This document shows positions 37,999-46,778 of a DNA stretch of 64,000 nucleotides, piece by piece (position 1 is the first letter of the stretch; every line of letters starts with the position of its first letter). Source of the DNA: an uncultured Roseobacter sp. (GTDB taxonomy: Bacteria > Pseudomonadota > Alphaproteobacteria > Rhodobacterales > Rhodobacteraceae). The notes below the pieces were generated by a model that saw only the letters and a program-made list of their open reading frames with translations, ran no database searches and was not told the origin of the DNA. The stretch lies in NCBI RefSeq assembly GCF_947495275.1, contig NZ_CANLYL010000002.1:558001-622000 (forward strand), given 5' to 3'. The position numbers were made by a program, and so were the translations under genes.

Positions 37999-38849
37999 GC
38001 GGTCATCGCGAGTGCTTGTGCTGCGCGGCTTGCTTCCTCGCGGAGCGTTGGCCAATCGGGCACGTCATTGTCCCACTCCACCAGCACCGGTTTTTTCCCG
38101 GTCTTCAGCAAAACCTGATCCAGCAGGTGCCAAACCGTATCTCGCACAGGTTTACCATGACTGTCTATGAGCAGAGGCGCCCCCTGATCGTCGAAGTCCT
38201 CGTCGTGCCCGCCGACATGGATTTCACCAACTGCATGAAGCGGGAAACTCTCGATGTAGTTTTGCGTGGACAGGCCGAGATTGGTCGCCGAAACAAACAC
38301 ATTGTTCACGTCCAGCAGCAAGCCACATCCGGTCCGTTTCACAAGCTCGCAGAGGAAGTCGGTTTCAGGCCAGGTGCTCTCTTCAAAGGCCAGGTAACTC
38401 GATGGGTTCTCAAGCAACATCTGGTGGCCGATAACGGCCTGTACCTGATCAATATGATCGGCAACCCGGCAGAGCGTTTCATTGGTATATGGGAGCGGCA
38501 GCAGATCGTTAAGAAACTCCGCGCCATGGGTGGACCACGCCAGATGTTCGGAAAAACTTGCTGGTTTGGACCAATGGATGAGGTGCTTCAACCGCGCCAG
38601 ATGATCGGGATCAAGAGGCGTTTGCCCGCCAATGCTGAGACCCACGCCGTGCACAGACAGGGAGAATTGTTCCGAGAGTGCACGAATTTGCGCAAGGGGC
38701 CGACCGCCGTCCCCCATATAGTTTTCAGCATGAATTTCGATCCACTCGACGGGGCCGGGCTCCGCGCGCAGATCGTAAAAATGCTGAGGCTTATAACCGA
38801 CGCCGGGGGCGGCTGGCAGACCATCCATGCGCGGGGAACTGTCTAGCAT
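37995..38849 (-). CDS. bufB: MNIO iron enzyme (DUF692, BufB-like)
   Basis: A 284-residue TIM-barrel enzyme of the multinuclear non-heme iron-dependent oxidative enzyme (MNIO) family, which modifies cysteines in small peptides. Visible family features are PGVGYKPQH, WIEIHAENYM, VHGVGLSIGG, SEHLAWS, LLENPSSYL, LLLDVNNVFVSA and EIHVGGHDE, whose His, Asp and Glu residues form the iron site. GGAGGGCC lies before the ATG. It follows the DUF2282 precursor gene by 87 bases. In characterised bufferin systems the product converts cysteines of the precursor to thiooxazoles. Confidence 0.92.
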   Translation of the reverse strand: MLDSSPRMDGLPAAPGVGYKPQHFYDLRAEPGPVEWIEIHAENYMGDGGRPLAQIRALSEQFSLSVHGVGLSIGGQTPLDPDHLARLKHLIHWSKPASFSEHLAWSTHGAEFLNDLLPLPYTNETLCRVADHIDQVQAVIGHQMLLENPSSYLAFEESTWPETDFLCELVKRTGCGLLLDVNNVFVSATNLGLSTQNYIESFPLHAVGEIHVGGHDEDFDDQGAPLLIDSHGKPVRDTVWHLLDQVLLKTGKKPVLVEWDNDVPDWPTLREEASRAAQALAMTA

Positions 38850-38936
38850 TCTGGCCCTCCAATCGCTGTCATTTCCCAGTGCCGGCGCGTTTTCTGGAAT
38901 CAGTGCAATCGCTACCGCTTCCGACAGCTTGTTGTC

Positions 38937-39239
38937 TTAGGCTGGCAGGTCGCGGCTGAGTTCCTCCAACGACCCCTCACGAGGTGTGCCGTCCGCCATA
39001 TTGGGCAGTTCGATATCTGCGCAGGTGCCCGCGTCAACCAAGGTCCAGGCGTTGCCTTGGTAATCAACGACGGATGTACCTGCGCAGGTCGTTCCCGGTC
39101 CGGCAGCGCAATCATTGGCACCGGCCAAAGAGATTCCGTAGCATTTTTCCTTGGCGGCGCCCTGTGCGGTTGTCACCTGCGATACCATTGCGGCTGCGAC
39201 AGCTCCTGCGATCGCGACGGTTTTCATCGTGTTCGACAT
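38937..39239 (-). CDS. bufA: DUF2282 bufferin-type RiPP precursor (BufA1-like)
   Basis: A 100-residue precursor with a Sec signal peptide (to about residue 26) and four cysteines at positions 33, 44, 52 and 73 in the DUF2282 pattern [23 protein letters not shown] and DAGTC. This is the hallmark of bufferins, copper-binding peptides exported after cysteine modification by an MNIO enzyme. The acidic C-terminal tail (about 77-100) lacks cysteines. It is the first gene of a bufABCD operon. AAGGGA precedes ATG 39239; an internal ATG at residue 5 would give an equally good signal peptide. Confidence 0.9.
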   Translation of the reverse strand: MSNTMKTVAIAGAVAAAMVSQVTTAQGAAKEKCYGISLAGANDCAAGPGTTCAGTSVVDYQGNAWTLVDAGTCADIELPNMADGTPREGSLEELSRDLPA

Positions 39240-39258
39240 GATTTCATTCCCTTGTTAC
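39232..39258 (-). promoter_or_regulatory. Weak candidate ECF-type promoter at the bufA start
   Basis: On the minus strand GTAACA and CGAA are separated by 17 bases and span the bufA start codon. This resembles ECF sigma (SigF-like) promoters known to drive bufferin genes in Caulobacter. If active it would make a leaderless message starting at the methionine of codon 5. The match could be chance. Confidence 0.25.
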
Positions 39259-39321
39259 AGACCATTACGGTCAGATATAGAGCAAAAATAGGGTTTGCAC
39301 ATCTGACATGCCACTCACGAG

Positions 39322-39338
39322 GCTGTGTGTCACACAGC
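39322..39338. promoter_or_regulatory. 17-bp palindrome upstream of bufA
   Basis: GCTGTGTG and CACACAGC flank a single central base, a perfect 8-bp-arm palindrome about 83 bases upstream of the bufA start and between thrS and bufA. There is no T-run, so it looks more like a repressor site for bufA than a terminator of thrS. Confidence 0.5.
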
Positions 39339-39444
39339 TGTTAAGAACGCATGCACGTCAGCAATGATATCGCCCATATTTCCTCGGAATTGTAACAAAA
39401 ACAATGCCTCGGCGATGCCTGGCCACATGGCTCCTTGCGAATTG

Positions 39445-41403
39445 TTACAGCATGTCAGGCGGTGTTGCCTCGATAGAGAGGGTGTTCGTGATGGCATCCA
39501 ACGGCTGAACGCTGGTTTGTTTCTCACCAAGTCGGCGAACGGTCACTGAGCGTTCTTCGACTTCGCGCGCACCCACAGCGAGGATGACCGGCACCTTGCC
39601 TACCGAGTGTTCGCGGACCTTGTAGTTGATCTTTTCGTTGCGGATGTCGGCTTCGGCGCGAACGCCGCCAGCGCGGAGAGCATCGACCACTTCATGCACG
39701 TAGTCATCGGCATCCGAGATGATCGAGGCCACAACAACCTGACGCGGGGCCAGCCAGAAGGGCAGTTTGCCCGCCGAATTCTCGATCAGGATACCGATGA
39801 AGCGCTCAAACGATCCCAGGCAGGCACGGTGCAGCATATAGGGGCGATGTTTCGCGCCATCCTCACCGATAAAGGTGGCACCCAGCCGTTCGGGCAGGTT
39901 TGGATCCACCTGAAAGGTACCACATTGCCACTCTCGGCCGATGGCGTCGGTCAGCTTGAAATCGAGCTTGGGTCCGTAAAACGCGCCTTCTCCGGCGTCC
40001 AGCGTGTAGGGGTGGCCGGTCGCCTTGATGGCGTTTTCCAGCGCCGCTTCGACGTGATCCCAGCTTTCCTCGGAGCCCACACGCTTTTCGGGGCGCGTGG
40101 CGAACATGATCTCGAAACTCTCGAACCCGAGGTCTTTGTAGACCGAGGATAGATAATTGATGAACGCCGCGCACTCGGCCTCAATCTGGTCTTCCCGGCA
40201 GAAGATATGACCATCGTCTTGGGTAAAGCCGCGCACCCGCATGATGCCGTGCAGCGCGCCAGAGGGTTCATAGCGGTTGCACGAGCCAAACTCGGCCATG
40301 CGCAGGGGCAGGTCGCGATAGGATTTCAGGCCCTGGTTGAAAATCTGCACATGGCAGGGGCAATTCATCGGTTTCAGCGCGTTGATCGCTTTTTCGCGGG
40401 CGTGTTCCTCATCCACCTCGACGATGAACATATGCTCCTGATATTTGTCCCAGTGACCGGAGGCCTCCCAAAGCTTACGGTCCACGACCTGCGGGGTGTT
40501 CACCTCTTGATAACCCGCGGCACGTTGCTTGCGGCGCATATAGTCTTGCAAGGTGGTGTAGATCGACCAGCCATTTGCATGCCAGAAAACTTGACCGGGT
40601 GCTTCTTCCTGCATGTGAAAGAGGTTCATCTCGCGGCCCAATTTGCGGTGGTCGCGCTTGGCGGCCTCTTCAAGCATGTTGAGATGCGCGCGCAGTTTTT
40701 CCTTGCCGGTGAAGGCCACGCCGTAGATGCGTTGCAGCATCGCGCGGTCGCTGTCCCCGCGCCAATAGGCGCCCGCAATGGACATCAGTTTGAACGCATC
40801 CCCGGGGACTTGCCCGGTGTGCTGCAAATGGGGACCCCGGCAGAGATCCTGCCATTCCCCGTGCCAGTACATGCGCAAGGGTTCGTCGCCTGGAATGGCC
40901 TCGATCAGCTCGACCTTATAGGGCTCGCCGTTGTTCTCGTAATGCTTGATCGCGCGGTCCCGGTCCCAGACCTCGGTACGGACGGAATCACGTTTGTTGA
41001 TGATTTCCTTCATCTTTTTCTCGATGAGGCCGAGGTCTTCCGGTGTGAAAGGCTCTGCACGGTCAAAATCATAGTACCAGCCGTCCTTGATCACCGGACC
41101 GATGGTGACCTTGGTGTCGGGCCAGATTTCCTGAACCGCGCGTGCCATGATGTGTGCCAGATCGTGGCGGACCAATTCGTTGGCCTGTTCTTCGTCGGCC
41201 ATGGTATGAATGGCAATGCTGGCGTCTGCGTCGATCGGCCATGCCAGATCGTAATGTGCGCCATTGACGGTCGCGCTGATTGCCTTTTTGCGCAGGGACG
41301 TAGAGATGCTTGCTGCGACATCGCCAGCGGTTACCCCAGCGTTAAATTCGCGGGCGTTGCCGTCAGGAAAGGTGAGAGAGATTACACTATCTTTTGGGGC
41401 CAT
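39445..41403 (-). CDS. thrS: Threonyl-tRNA synthetase
   Basis: Charges tRNA-Thr with threonine. The 652 residues contain an N-terminal TGS domain, the tRNA-SAD editing domain ([13 protein letters not shown], zinc-type His pair), the class II core and the anticodon-binding domain at the C-terminus. The active-site zinc ligands are Cys in MNCPCHVQ, His in DDGHIFC and His in [11 protein letters not shown]. Everything is present and the length is normal. It is upstream of the bufferin operon on the same strand, with 205 bases in between, so they are probably separate transcripts. Confidence 0.98.
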   Translation of the reverse strand: MAPKDSVISLTFPDGNAREFNAGVTAGDVAASISTSLRKKAISATVNGAHYDLAWPIDADASIAIHTMADEEQANELVRHDLAHIMARAVQEIWPDTKVTIGPVIKDGWYYDFDRAEPFTPEDLGLIEKKMKEIINKRDSVRTEVWDRDRAIKHYENNGEPYKVELIEAIPGDEPLRMYWHGEWQDLCRGPHLQHTGQVPGDAFKLMSIAGAYWRGDSDRAMLQRIYGVAFTGKEKLRAHLNMLEEAAKRDHRKLGREMNLFHMQEEAPGQVFWHANGWSIYTTLQDYMRRKQRAAGYQEVNTPQVVDRKLWEASGHWDKYQEHMFIVEVDEEHAREKAINALKPMNCPCHVQIFNQGLKSYRDLPLRMAEFGSCNRYEPSGALHGIMRVRGFTQDDGHIFCREDQIEAECAAFINYLSSVYKDLGFESFEIMFATRPEKRVGSEESWDHVEAALENAIKATGHPYTLDAGEGAFYGPKLDFKLTDAIGREWQCGTFQVDPNLPERLGATFIGEDGAKHRPYMLHRACLGSFERFIGILIENSAGKLPFWLAPRQVVVASIISDADDYVHEVVDALRAGGVRAEADIRNEKINYKVREHSVGKVPVILAVGAREVEERSVTVRRLGEKQTSVQPLDAITNTLSIEATPPDML

Positions 41404-41593
41404 CTTGGGCGCTCCTCGTCGGTTTGGCGCCTACGAGACGCCCGGTTGCGGGTTGTTGGCGATCTAATGACGGGTGCGGCCAATGCAGTCAAGCCGGCAT
41501 TGCTGCCGGTATACCGAAGAATACGTTGACCGCGACATTTTATGTGTTAAATCCGACATGTGCCATGTCGCCAACAACCATTGGGGGAAGAGA

Positions 41594-41839
41594 ATGCCGA
41601 GCTATAACCGGACCTTCGAGCTAAGTATCCATGACGTCGACCTGATCGAGGAAGCGCTGCGTGCCCGTGGTCGCGAATTGTGCAAAATGCGCCGGGCTCT
41701 TTCCGATGAAAACCCAGCAGATTTGCAATCCATCAATGTGATCGAGGCGGATCAGCGCGAAAACGAAGAATTGTTGGGCCGTCTGCACAATCAAAAGATT
41801 TTCTACCGTCCGGGGGCCGCGCCCTACGTTGGCGGGTGA
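41594..41839 (+). CDS. Conserved small hypothetical protein
   Basis: An 81-residue, mostly helical, charged protein (FELSIHDVDLIEEALRARGR, 20 residues shown; then a loop and FYRPGAAPYVGG). I do not recognise the family. ATG 41594 is supported by GGGGAAG 5 bases upstream; the longer frame to its left has no support. It lies divergent from thrS and convergent with the ArsR-fusion gene. Confidence 0.65.
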   Translation: MPSYNRTFELSIHDVDLIEEALRARGRELCKMRRALSDENPADLQSINVIEADQRENEELLGRLHNQKIFYRPGAAPYVGG

Positions 41840-41916
41840 TGCTTTGACTGACGTGAAAGCGCCTGCGGCGATGGCCTCTTAGGCCGCCGCACAGCAACAC
41901 ACCCGCCCGGCAGCGC

Positions 41917-42675
41917 CTAAGCTTCCTCTGGCTGCGGTGAGAATTTGACAGCCTGTCCGGTTTCCAGCCAGGTTTTAAGACCTGCCAGAGTGCGATGCCA
42001 CCCGTCCGCGACGCCTTCCTGACCTGCGGGAATATCATAGTGCTCCAGTGTCAGCAGGCAGTTTTCCCCTTGTGGTTCAATGATGTAGACAAAACGCGAG
42101 GCTTCAAGGGGCACATCCGGCCCTGCCCAATGTGGCTCGAACGTGCTTTCTATCCGCGTTTTGGGTGTCAGCTTGGTTTCCGTGCAGATCAACATCAGGC
42201 TTTCGTCGGGCATTCTGAAAATCAGCGCATTGCCTTCACGCGTACATGTGCCTGAGACGAAATTGTAGGCAGCATTGGCGTCAGGGTCCGTCAGCGCATG
42301 CCACAGTGCATCCTGAGTACAGTGAATAAAGGTTTGCATCATGAAATCGGGTTTGGTCATCTTCGGTGTTCCTTCAAGTTGAGATTTGAGATTAAGCACC
42401 GCTCGCGCCGCTGGTTGCTGGAGCAATGGCTCCACCCAGCGATCTATGGCTTCCTGTAGCGGAAGCGCGTTGAGATAGTGGTATTTGAACCGGCCTTTTT
42501 TGTGGGTCACGATCAGCTTCGCGTCTTCCAAAACGCCCAGATGTTTCATCACCCCAAAACGCGTCATGTCGAGCTGACCCTGCAAATCAAGCAGGCTTTG
42601 CCCGGGTTTCGCGCGCAGGCGGTCGAGCAGCGTGCGCCGGGTCGGGTCGGCAAGAGCTTTGAAAATCGAATCCAT
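41917..42675 (-). CDS. ArsR-type regulator fused to an AHSA1/SRPBCC domain
   Basis: A 252-residue fusion. Residues 1-90 form an ArsR winged helix (IFKALADPTRRTLLDRLRA, then MTRFGVMKHLGVLEDAKLI with recognition helix). Residues from about 105 to the end form an SRPBCC (AHSA1-like) ligand-binding domain (DALWHALTDPDANAAYNF and WHRTLAGLKTWLETG). Such fusions exist in alphaproteobacteria. ATG 42675 is chosen because it begins the DNA-binding domain. A perfect 20-bp palindrome just upstream (42695-42714) is the likely operator, shared with the divergent hydrolase gene. The ligand is unknown. Confidence 0.85.
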   Translation of the reverse strand: MDSIFKALADPTRRTLLDRLRAKPGQSLLDLQGQLDMTRFGVMKHLGVLEDAKLIVTHKKGRFKYHYLNALPLQEAIDRWVEPLLQQPAARAVLNLKSQLEGTPKMTKPDFMMQTFIHCTQDALWHALTDPDANAAYNFVSGTCTREGNALIFRMPDESLMLICTETKLTPKTRIESTFEPHWAGPDVPLEASRFVYIIEPQGENCLLTLEHYDIPAGQEGVADGWHRTLAGLKTWLETGQAVKFSPQPEEA

Positions 42676-42694
42676 GAGCGATCTATACGTGATT

Positions 42695-42714
42695 ATATTG
42701 TCACGTGACAATAT
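42695..42714. promoter_or_regulatory. Perfect 20-bp palindrome, candidate operator
   Basis: ATATTGTCACGTGACAATAT is a perfect palindrome in the divergent region between the ArsR/AHSA1 gene and the hydrolase gene. The short motif ACGTGAT also occurs on both sides (42688 and 42719). It is the natural binding site for the adjacent regulator. Confidence 0.7.
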
Positions 42715-42795
42715 GGTAACGTGATAATTTCCCAATACGAGGGATTGCGGGGGGCATCTTCTTGGGCGCATGATCTGTCAAAAGGGAAACGCCGA

Positions 42796-43548
42796 ATGAC
42801 CGAACCACGATATCTCGACACTGCTGACGGGCGTCGGCTGGCCTATCACCTGACGGAGGGAAAGGCCCCCTGGATCATCTTTCTGGGTGGTCTCAAATCC
42901 GACATGGAGGGCACCAAGGCGTTGCATCTGGAGGCTTGGGCGCGCGCCAAAGGCCTTGCTTTCTTACGGTTTGACTATTCCGGTCACGGGCAGTCGTCTC
43001 ACCGCTTCGAGGAGGGCTCGATCGGCGATTGGGCGGAGGACACCGCTGCAATCATCGACGCGCTGACCGAAGGACCTATACTCCCCGTGGGCTCCTCCAT
43101 GGGTGGATGGCAGGCATTGCTGCTCGCAAAACGAATGCCTGACCGGATCGCTGGTATGGTCACCATCGCTGCCGCACCCGATTTTACAGAAGACGGCTAT
43201 TGGGCGTCATTTTCGGAGGCGCAAAAGCAGCAACTCACCAGGGAAGGGCGGGTGGAAATCCCCTCGGATTACATGGAACCCTATATCATCACCAGCCGGA
43301 TGATCGAAGACGGTCGGGAACAGCTTGTATTGCGGTCAGATCTGGATTTGCCGTTTCCCGTCAGATGCCTGCAAGGCACGGCGGATACCGCAGTCAGCAC
43401 GGAAACTGCCCTGCGCCTGTTGCAGCATGCAACTTGCCCGGACATGCGTCTGATGTTGGTGAAGGATGCAGATCATCGGTTTTCGGACGGCCCCTGTTTA
43501 GCTCTGATCGAAGAGGCTGTTGGGGATTTATTGGCAATCAAGGCATAG
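42796..43548 (+). CDS. Alpha/beta hydrolase
   Basis: A 250-residue alpha/beta hydrolase. The nucleophile elbow is GSSMGGW (Ser in G-x-S-x-G form), the acid is Asp in QGTADTAV and the His is in DADHRFSD. The FLGGLKSDMEG oxyanion-type loop and FDYSGHGQS resemble the ABHD10 group of esterases. The substrate is unknown. ATG 42796 follows AGGGA by about 9 bases. It begins a plus-strand set with a VOC protein and a peptidase-like protein, controlled probably by the divergent ArsR fusion. Confidence 0.88.
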   Translation: MTEPRYLDTADGRRLAYHLTEGKAPWIIFLGGLKSDMEGTKALHLEAWARAKGLAFLRFDYSGHGQSSHRFEEGSIGDWAEDTAAIIDALTEGPILPVGSSMGGWQALLLAKRMPDRIAGMVTIAAAPDFTEDGYWASFSEAQKQQLTREGRVEIPSDYMEPYIITSRMIEDGREQLVLRSDLDLPFPVRCLQGTADTAVSTETALRLLQHATCPDMRLMLVKDADHRFSDGPCLALIEEAVGDLLAIKA

Positions 43549-43557
43549 GAGTGCTGC

Positions 43558-43992
43558 ATGGAACAACGGATCAGCCTCATTACGTTAGGCGCAAAAGACA
43601 TGGATGCGTTGTCTCAATTCTACGATGCGCTGGGCTGGCAGCGAACGCCCTCGCCGGATGGCGTGATTGCCTATGATCTTATTGGCCAGACCCTCGGGCT
43701 CTACCCGTTGGATAAACTGGCCGAAGAAATCGGATTGCCTTTGTCGGACCTTGGATATGGGGCCTGCAGCTTTGCGCAGAACCTGCGATTCAAGGAAGAG
43801 GTCGCACCGCTGCTGGCAAGGGCGGAGGCTGCCGGCGCGCGAATCCTGAAGCCCGCACAGGACGTGTTTTGGGGTGGGCATCATGGGTATTTCGCAGATC
43901 CCGAAGGTCATATCTGGGAAATCGCCCACAATCCTTTTTCGCCTCTCCGCGCGGATGGCGGATTTCGTTGGCTTGGCTACGAGGAGACCTGA
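43558..43992 (+). CDS. VOC (glyoxalase/dioxygenase) superfamily protein
   Basis: A 144-residue protein of the vicinal-oxygen-chelate fold with two beta-alpha-beta-beta-beta modules: ISLITLGAKDMDALSQFYDA and the second around YGACSFAQNLRF. The C-terminal DPEGHIWEIAHNPFSPL is typical of small VOC proteins related to glyoxalase or bleomycin-resistance types. Few acid/His ligands are visible, so metal binding and substrate are uncertain. It starts 9 bases behind the hydrolase gene and its stop overlaps the next gene (TGATG). Confidence 0.87.
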   Translation: MEQRISLITLGAKDMDALSQFYDALGWQRTPSPDGVIAYDLIGQTLGLYPLDKLAEEIGLPLSDLGYGACSFAQNLRFKEEVAPLLARAEAAGARILKPAQDVFWGGHHGYFADPEGHIWEIAHNPFSPLRADGGFRWLGYEET

Positions 43993-44630
43993 TGCGCAGC
44001 CCCAGATCCATGTGGAGTATGGAGACGCTGGGCCGGGTACGCCTTTCTCGCTATTTTTACATGCGTGATTTTCTCTATTCCGAAATCAGCAATATGCATG
44101 GCGTCCCGAACGTGCCACCCAACCCTGATTTGGCCATTGAAAACGGCCGAAAGCTCTGCGTTCAGTTACTTGATCCGTTGGAGGAGACATTTGGCAGGCT
44201 GGCAATCCGCTCAGGATACAGGTCTCCCCAGCTGAACGGATACGGGAATGCTAACAAGCTCAATTGCGCGGCGAATGACAACCCAATCGAATGCCATATC
44301 TGGGACCGCGGCGATGGCGAGGAGGCGATTGCAGGAACGTCGCTTGCTGTTCCCTGGTTTACGGATCAATACGAACAGGGACGGGACTGGCGCGACCTCG
44401 CGTGGTGGGTACACGATCATCTACCTTACTCCGAAATGTGGTTTTTCCCGAAACTCGCCGCTTTCAATCTGGTTTGGCGACCGGTGCCACAACGCACGAT
44501 TTCGAGCTACATCGCACCAAAAGGAATGTTGCTGCGAAAGGGCGAGACACCTGGAGAATCGCAAGAAAAACGCCGCGCACGCTACGCTGATTTTCCACAA
44601 TTCAGAGGTGTAAATTTCCCGCAATACTAG
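43992..44630 (+). CDS. Peptidase M15-like conserved protein
   Basis: A 212-residue protein that looks like a member of the DD-peptidase M15-like fold: an RSGYRSPQLNGYGN segment, then ECHIWDRGDGEEAIA where the family normally has the SxHxxGxAxD zinc motif, and YSEMWFFP near the usual third ligand. The zinc ligands are not clearly conserved, so it may be an inactive or diverged relative. The start codon overlaps the VOC stop. Its C-terminus is Arg-rich and ends in FPQY. Same orientation and spacing suggest it belongs to the hydrolase operon. Confidence 0.65.
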   Translation: MRSPRSMWSMETLGRVRLSRYFYMRDFLYSEISNMHGVPNVPPNPDLAIENGRKLCVQLLDPLEETFGRLAIRSGYRSPQLNGYGNANKLNCAANDNPIECHIWDRGDGEEAIAGTSLAVPWFTDQYEQGRDWRDLAWWVHDHLPYSEMWFFPKLAAFNLVWRPVPQRTISSYIAPKGMLLRKGETPGESQEKRRARYADFPQFRGVNFPQY

Positions 44631-44738
44631 ATTATATTGTGGTCCTCTATATAGATTTCCGCAATATGTTGATTATTCGTTGACCGCGGATTGGGTTTCG
44701 GCAAGGTGACCTCCGGCACCATCGTTGGGGGATGAGTG

Positions 44739-45841
44739 ATGCGCGGTCTGATGTCTTTTTTGCTTGCCAGCTGCTTTGCTTGGCCGATCGGCGTTTTTGC
44801 GGAAACCTGCGGCGGCAGCTATCCTGTCGCGCCCGGCGATAATTTGTCTTCGATCGCTTTGCGGACCTACAAGGACGCTGGCAAATGGACCTTGATCCAC
44901 ACTGCCAATCTGGATGTCATCGGCGAAGACCCTGACCGAATATTGATCGGAACAGAATTGAGATTGCGGTGCGTCAATGGTCTGCCCAAAGCCGGGCCTG
45001 CGCCAGCATCCGCAATCTCAGCCCTTCATGAGCGTGCCGATCCCGAAGCAAAGCAGCCGCGGGTTGGCCCAGCAGGTCTAGGGCCAGCGCGCCGAGGGAT
45101 ATCGCCGCTGAGAGTTGTAACCGGGGACGGGCAGGAGCCTTTTTCTGATCAATCCCTCTCAGGCGGGGGATGCTCGCAGAGGTCATGACAGCGGCGATCT
45201 CCGCAGGCTTCGATGAGTGGCCTTATGAAATATTCAGGATAAATGACTGGGGATCTCACCTGGACCCCTTGCTTAGCAAGCAACTGATGGATGTGTCGTT
45301 TCCCTGGCCCAAGCCCGATTGTCGTGGTTCATCAGGAGGCCAGTACTGCGAAGGTCTGGTGTATTCAGAGCCGATGTTTGAGCTTCTGATGCAAGTGTTT
45401 GTGCGACGCTCGGACCCGGTGTCGCTCGTCAATTTATCGAGCTCGCGCAAAGCGCTTGTGTGTCGACCGGCTGGGCGCATGACCTTTATGTTGGATCAGG
45501 GTGGCAGAAACTGGTTGCGTGACAAAGAAATCGAATTGGTACAGGCACCTTCGGTTGCAGGTTGCTTTGATCTTTTGATGAAGGCAGAGGTGGATTTCGT
45601 GGTTGCGAATGAGTTTACGGGGCGCGAAGTGCTGCGCCGCAGGAGCTTCAAAGACGAGATTGCGGCTGTCGCCAATGCACCGTTGGGCATCGTGACACTG
45701 CATGCGGTAGCGTCAAATGAAAACCCGCAAGCCAAGCAAACTATTCGCTTTCTCAACAAAGGGTTGCAGCACCTGCGCCGTTCAGGGGAGTACCAGGAGA
45801 TCGTTGATCGCCATCTGGCGCAGGTCTGGGCAGGGCTATGA
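44739..45841 (+). pseudogene. LysM-domain plus SBP_bac_3-type binding protein, frameshifted
   Basis: One gene in two frames. Frame one (from ATG 44739) encodes a signal peptide (MRGLMSFLLASCFAWPIGVFA, shown at one residue short of complete), a LysM-like domain (YPVAPGDNLSSIALRTYKDA and on), a linker, and the first strand of a binding-protein domain (LRVVTGDGQEPFS) to the stop at 45188. Frame two takes over in the run of five Gs at 45165-45169 and continues MLAEVMTAAISAGFDEWPYE to 45841. Adding one G would join them exactly, and the downstream paralogue has the same arrangement around that point. Either a true mutation, a phase-variable tract or a sequencing error. Confidence 0.8.
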
Positions 45842-46653
45842 CCATGAAAGGCCTCCTCAGAGCCGCCGCGATTGGTCTTTTGGTCGCTGGATCGGTAAAG
45901 ACAGTAGAGGCGGATGTGACAATCCTGACGATGTCGGGTCGCCCTCCATTCGCGGATACGGACTGGCCTCAAAAGGGCATGTTCACCGAATTGGTCACCG
46001 CCGCGATGACCGTTGGCCCGGATCCTGAACCGTTCCATATCGATTGGCAGGGCGATCCGACAAGTGGATTTCGATCCGTTACGGAGAAGACCCATGATCT
46101 GGGTTATCCTGTCCCGCGCCCGCTGTGTGAGCTATCTCGTGACAAAGGAGGTCCGTGCGTCGCGTTCCACTTTTCCGACCCTGTCATGGAACTGGTAAAT
46201 TTAGTTTTTGTGCGGGCGGATAACGATTTCGAGTTTAACTCGGACGCGGATTTAGAAGGCAGGTCTTTGTGTCGCCCAAAGGGTTTCTACATCGATGATC
46301 TGGACCGTCCCGGTCGTGAATGGCTTACCCGCGGTGTGGTGACGCTGGTGCAGCCGGAAATGCCTATGGATTGTTTCAAGATGTTGGTGGCGGGAGAAGT
46401 TGATCTGGTGTCGGTCAACGAATTTCTGGGGGTGCAGCAATTGTTTGATGCCCAATTGACTGAGATGGTTCTGCCATTGCCGAGACCGCTTTCCACCCAA
46501 TCTTGGCACGTCGTCGTTTCAAAAACCCATTCGCGGGCAACCACGTTGCTCTATCGGTTCAACGCCGGGTTGGCCAAGCTCAAACAAACTGACGCCTATG
46601 CGGAGATAATCTCGCGGCACCTGACGATCTATTGGGATCGCCTCAAAGGCTGA
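45838..46653 (+). CDS. Periplasmic SBP_bac_3-type binding protein
   Basis: A 271-residue exported protein, paralogue of the broken gene before it, but without a LysM domain. Signal sequence up to about residue 26 (AVEAD-like cleavage), then LTMSGRPPFADTDWPQKGMF, a typical binding-protein strand-loop, with conserved CELSR, CRPKGFY and CFKMLVAGEVDLVSVNEF. The cysteines are shared with the upstream paralogue and may form disulfides. The ATG overlaps the previous stop (ATGA). No transporter gene is near. The ligand is unknown. Confidence 0.82.
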   Translation: MTMKGLLRAAAIGLLVAGSVKTVEADVTILTMSGRPPFADTDWPQKGMFTELVTAAMTVGPDPEPFHIDWQGDPTSGFRSVTEKTHDLGYPVPRPLCELSRDKGGPCVAFHFSDPVMELVNLVFVRADNDFEFNSDADLEGRSLCRPKGFYIDDLDRPGREWLTRGVVTLVQPEMPMDCFKMLVAGEVDLVSVNEFLGVQQLFDAQLTEMVLPLPRPLSTQSWHVVVSKTHSRATTLLYRFNAGLAKLKQTDAYAEIISRHLTIYWDRLKG

Positions 46654-46778
46654 CCTGTGCAGAACGCGCGTGCGACAGACCTTGTGATTGCGCGTATAGC
46701 GGGTAATGTTCCGGATAAATTCGCGATTTGGGAACGAGCAAGGCATGGGTCTCCGCCAACGAACAATTGGGTGCAACC

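Noticed and set aside
40207..41529. A 440-codon open frame on the plus strand opposite thrS
   Set aside because: Mirror of the thrS gene; no conserved motif and no ribosome-binding site.
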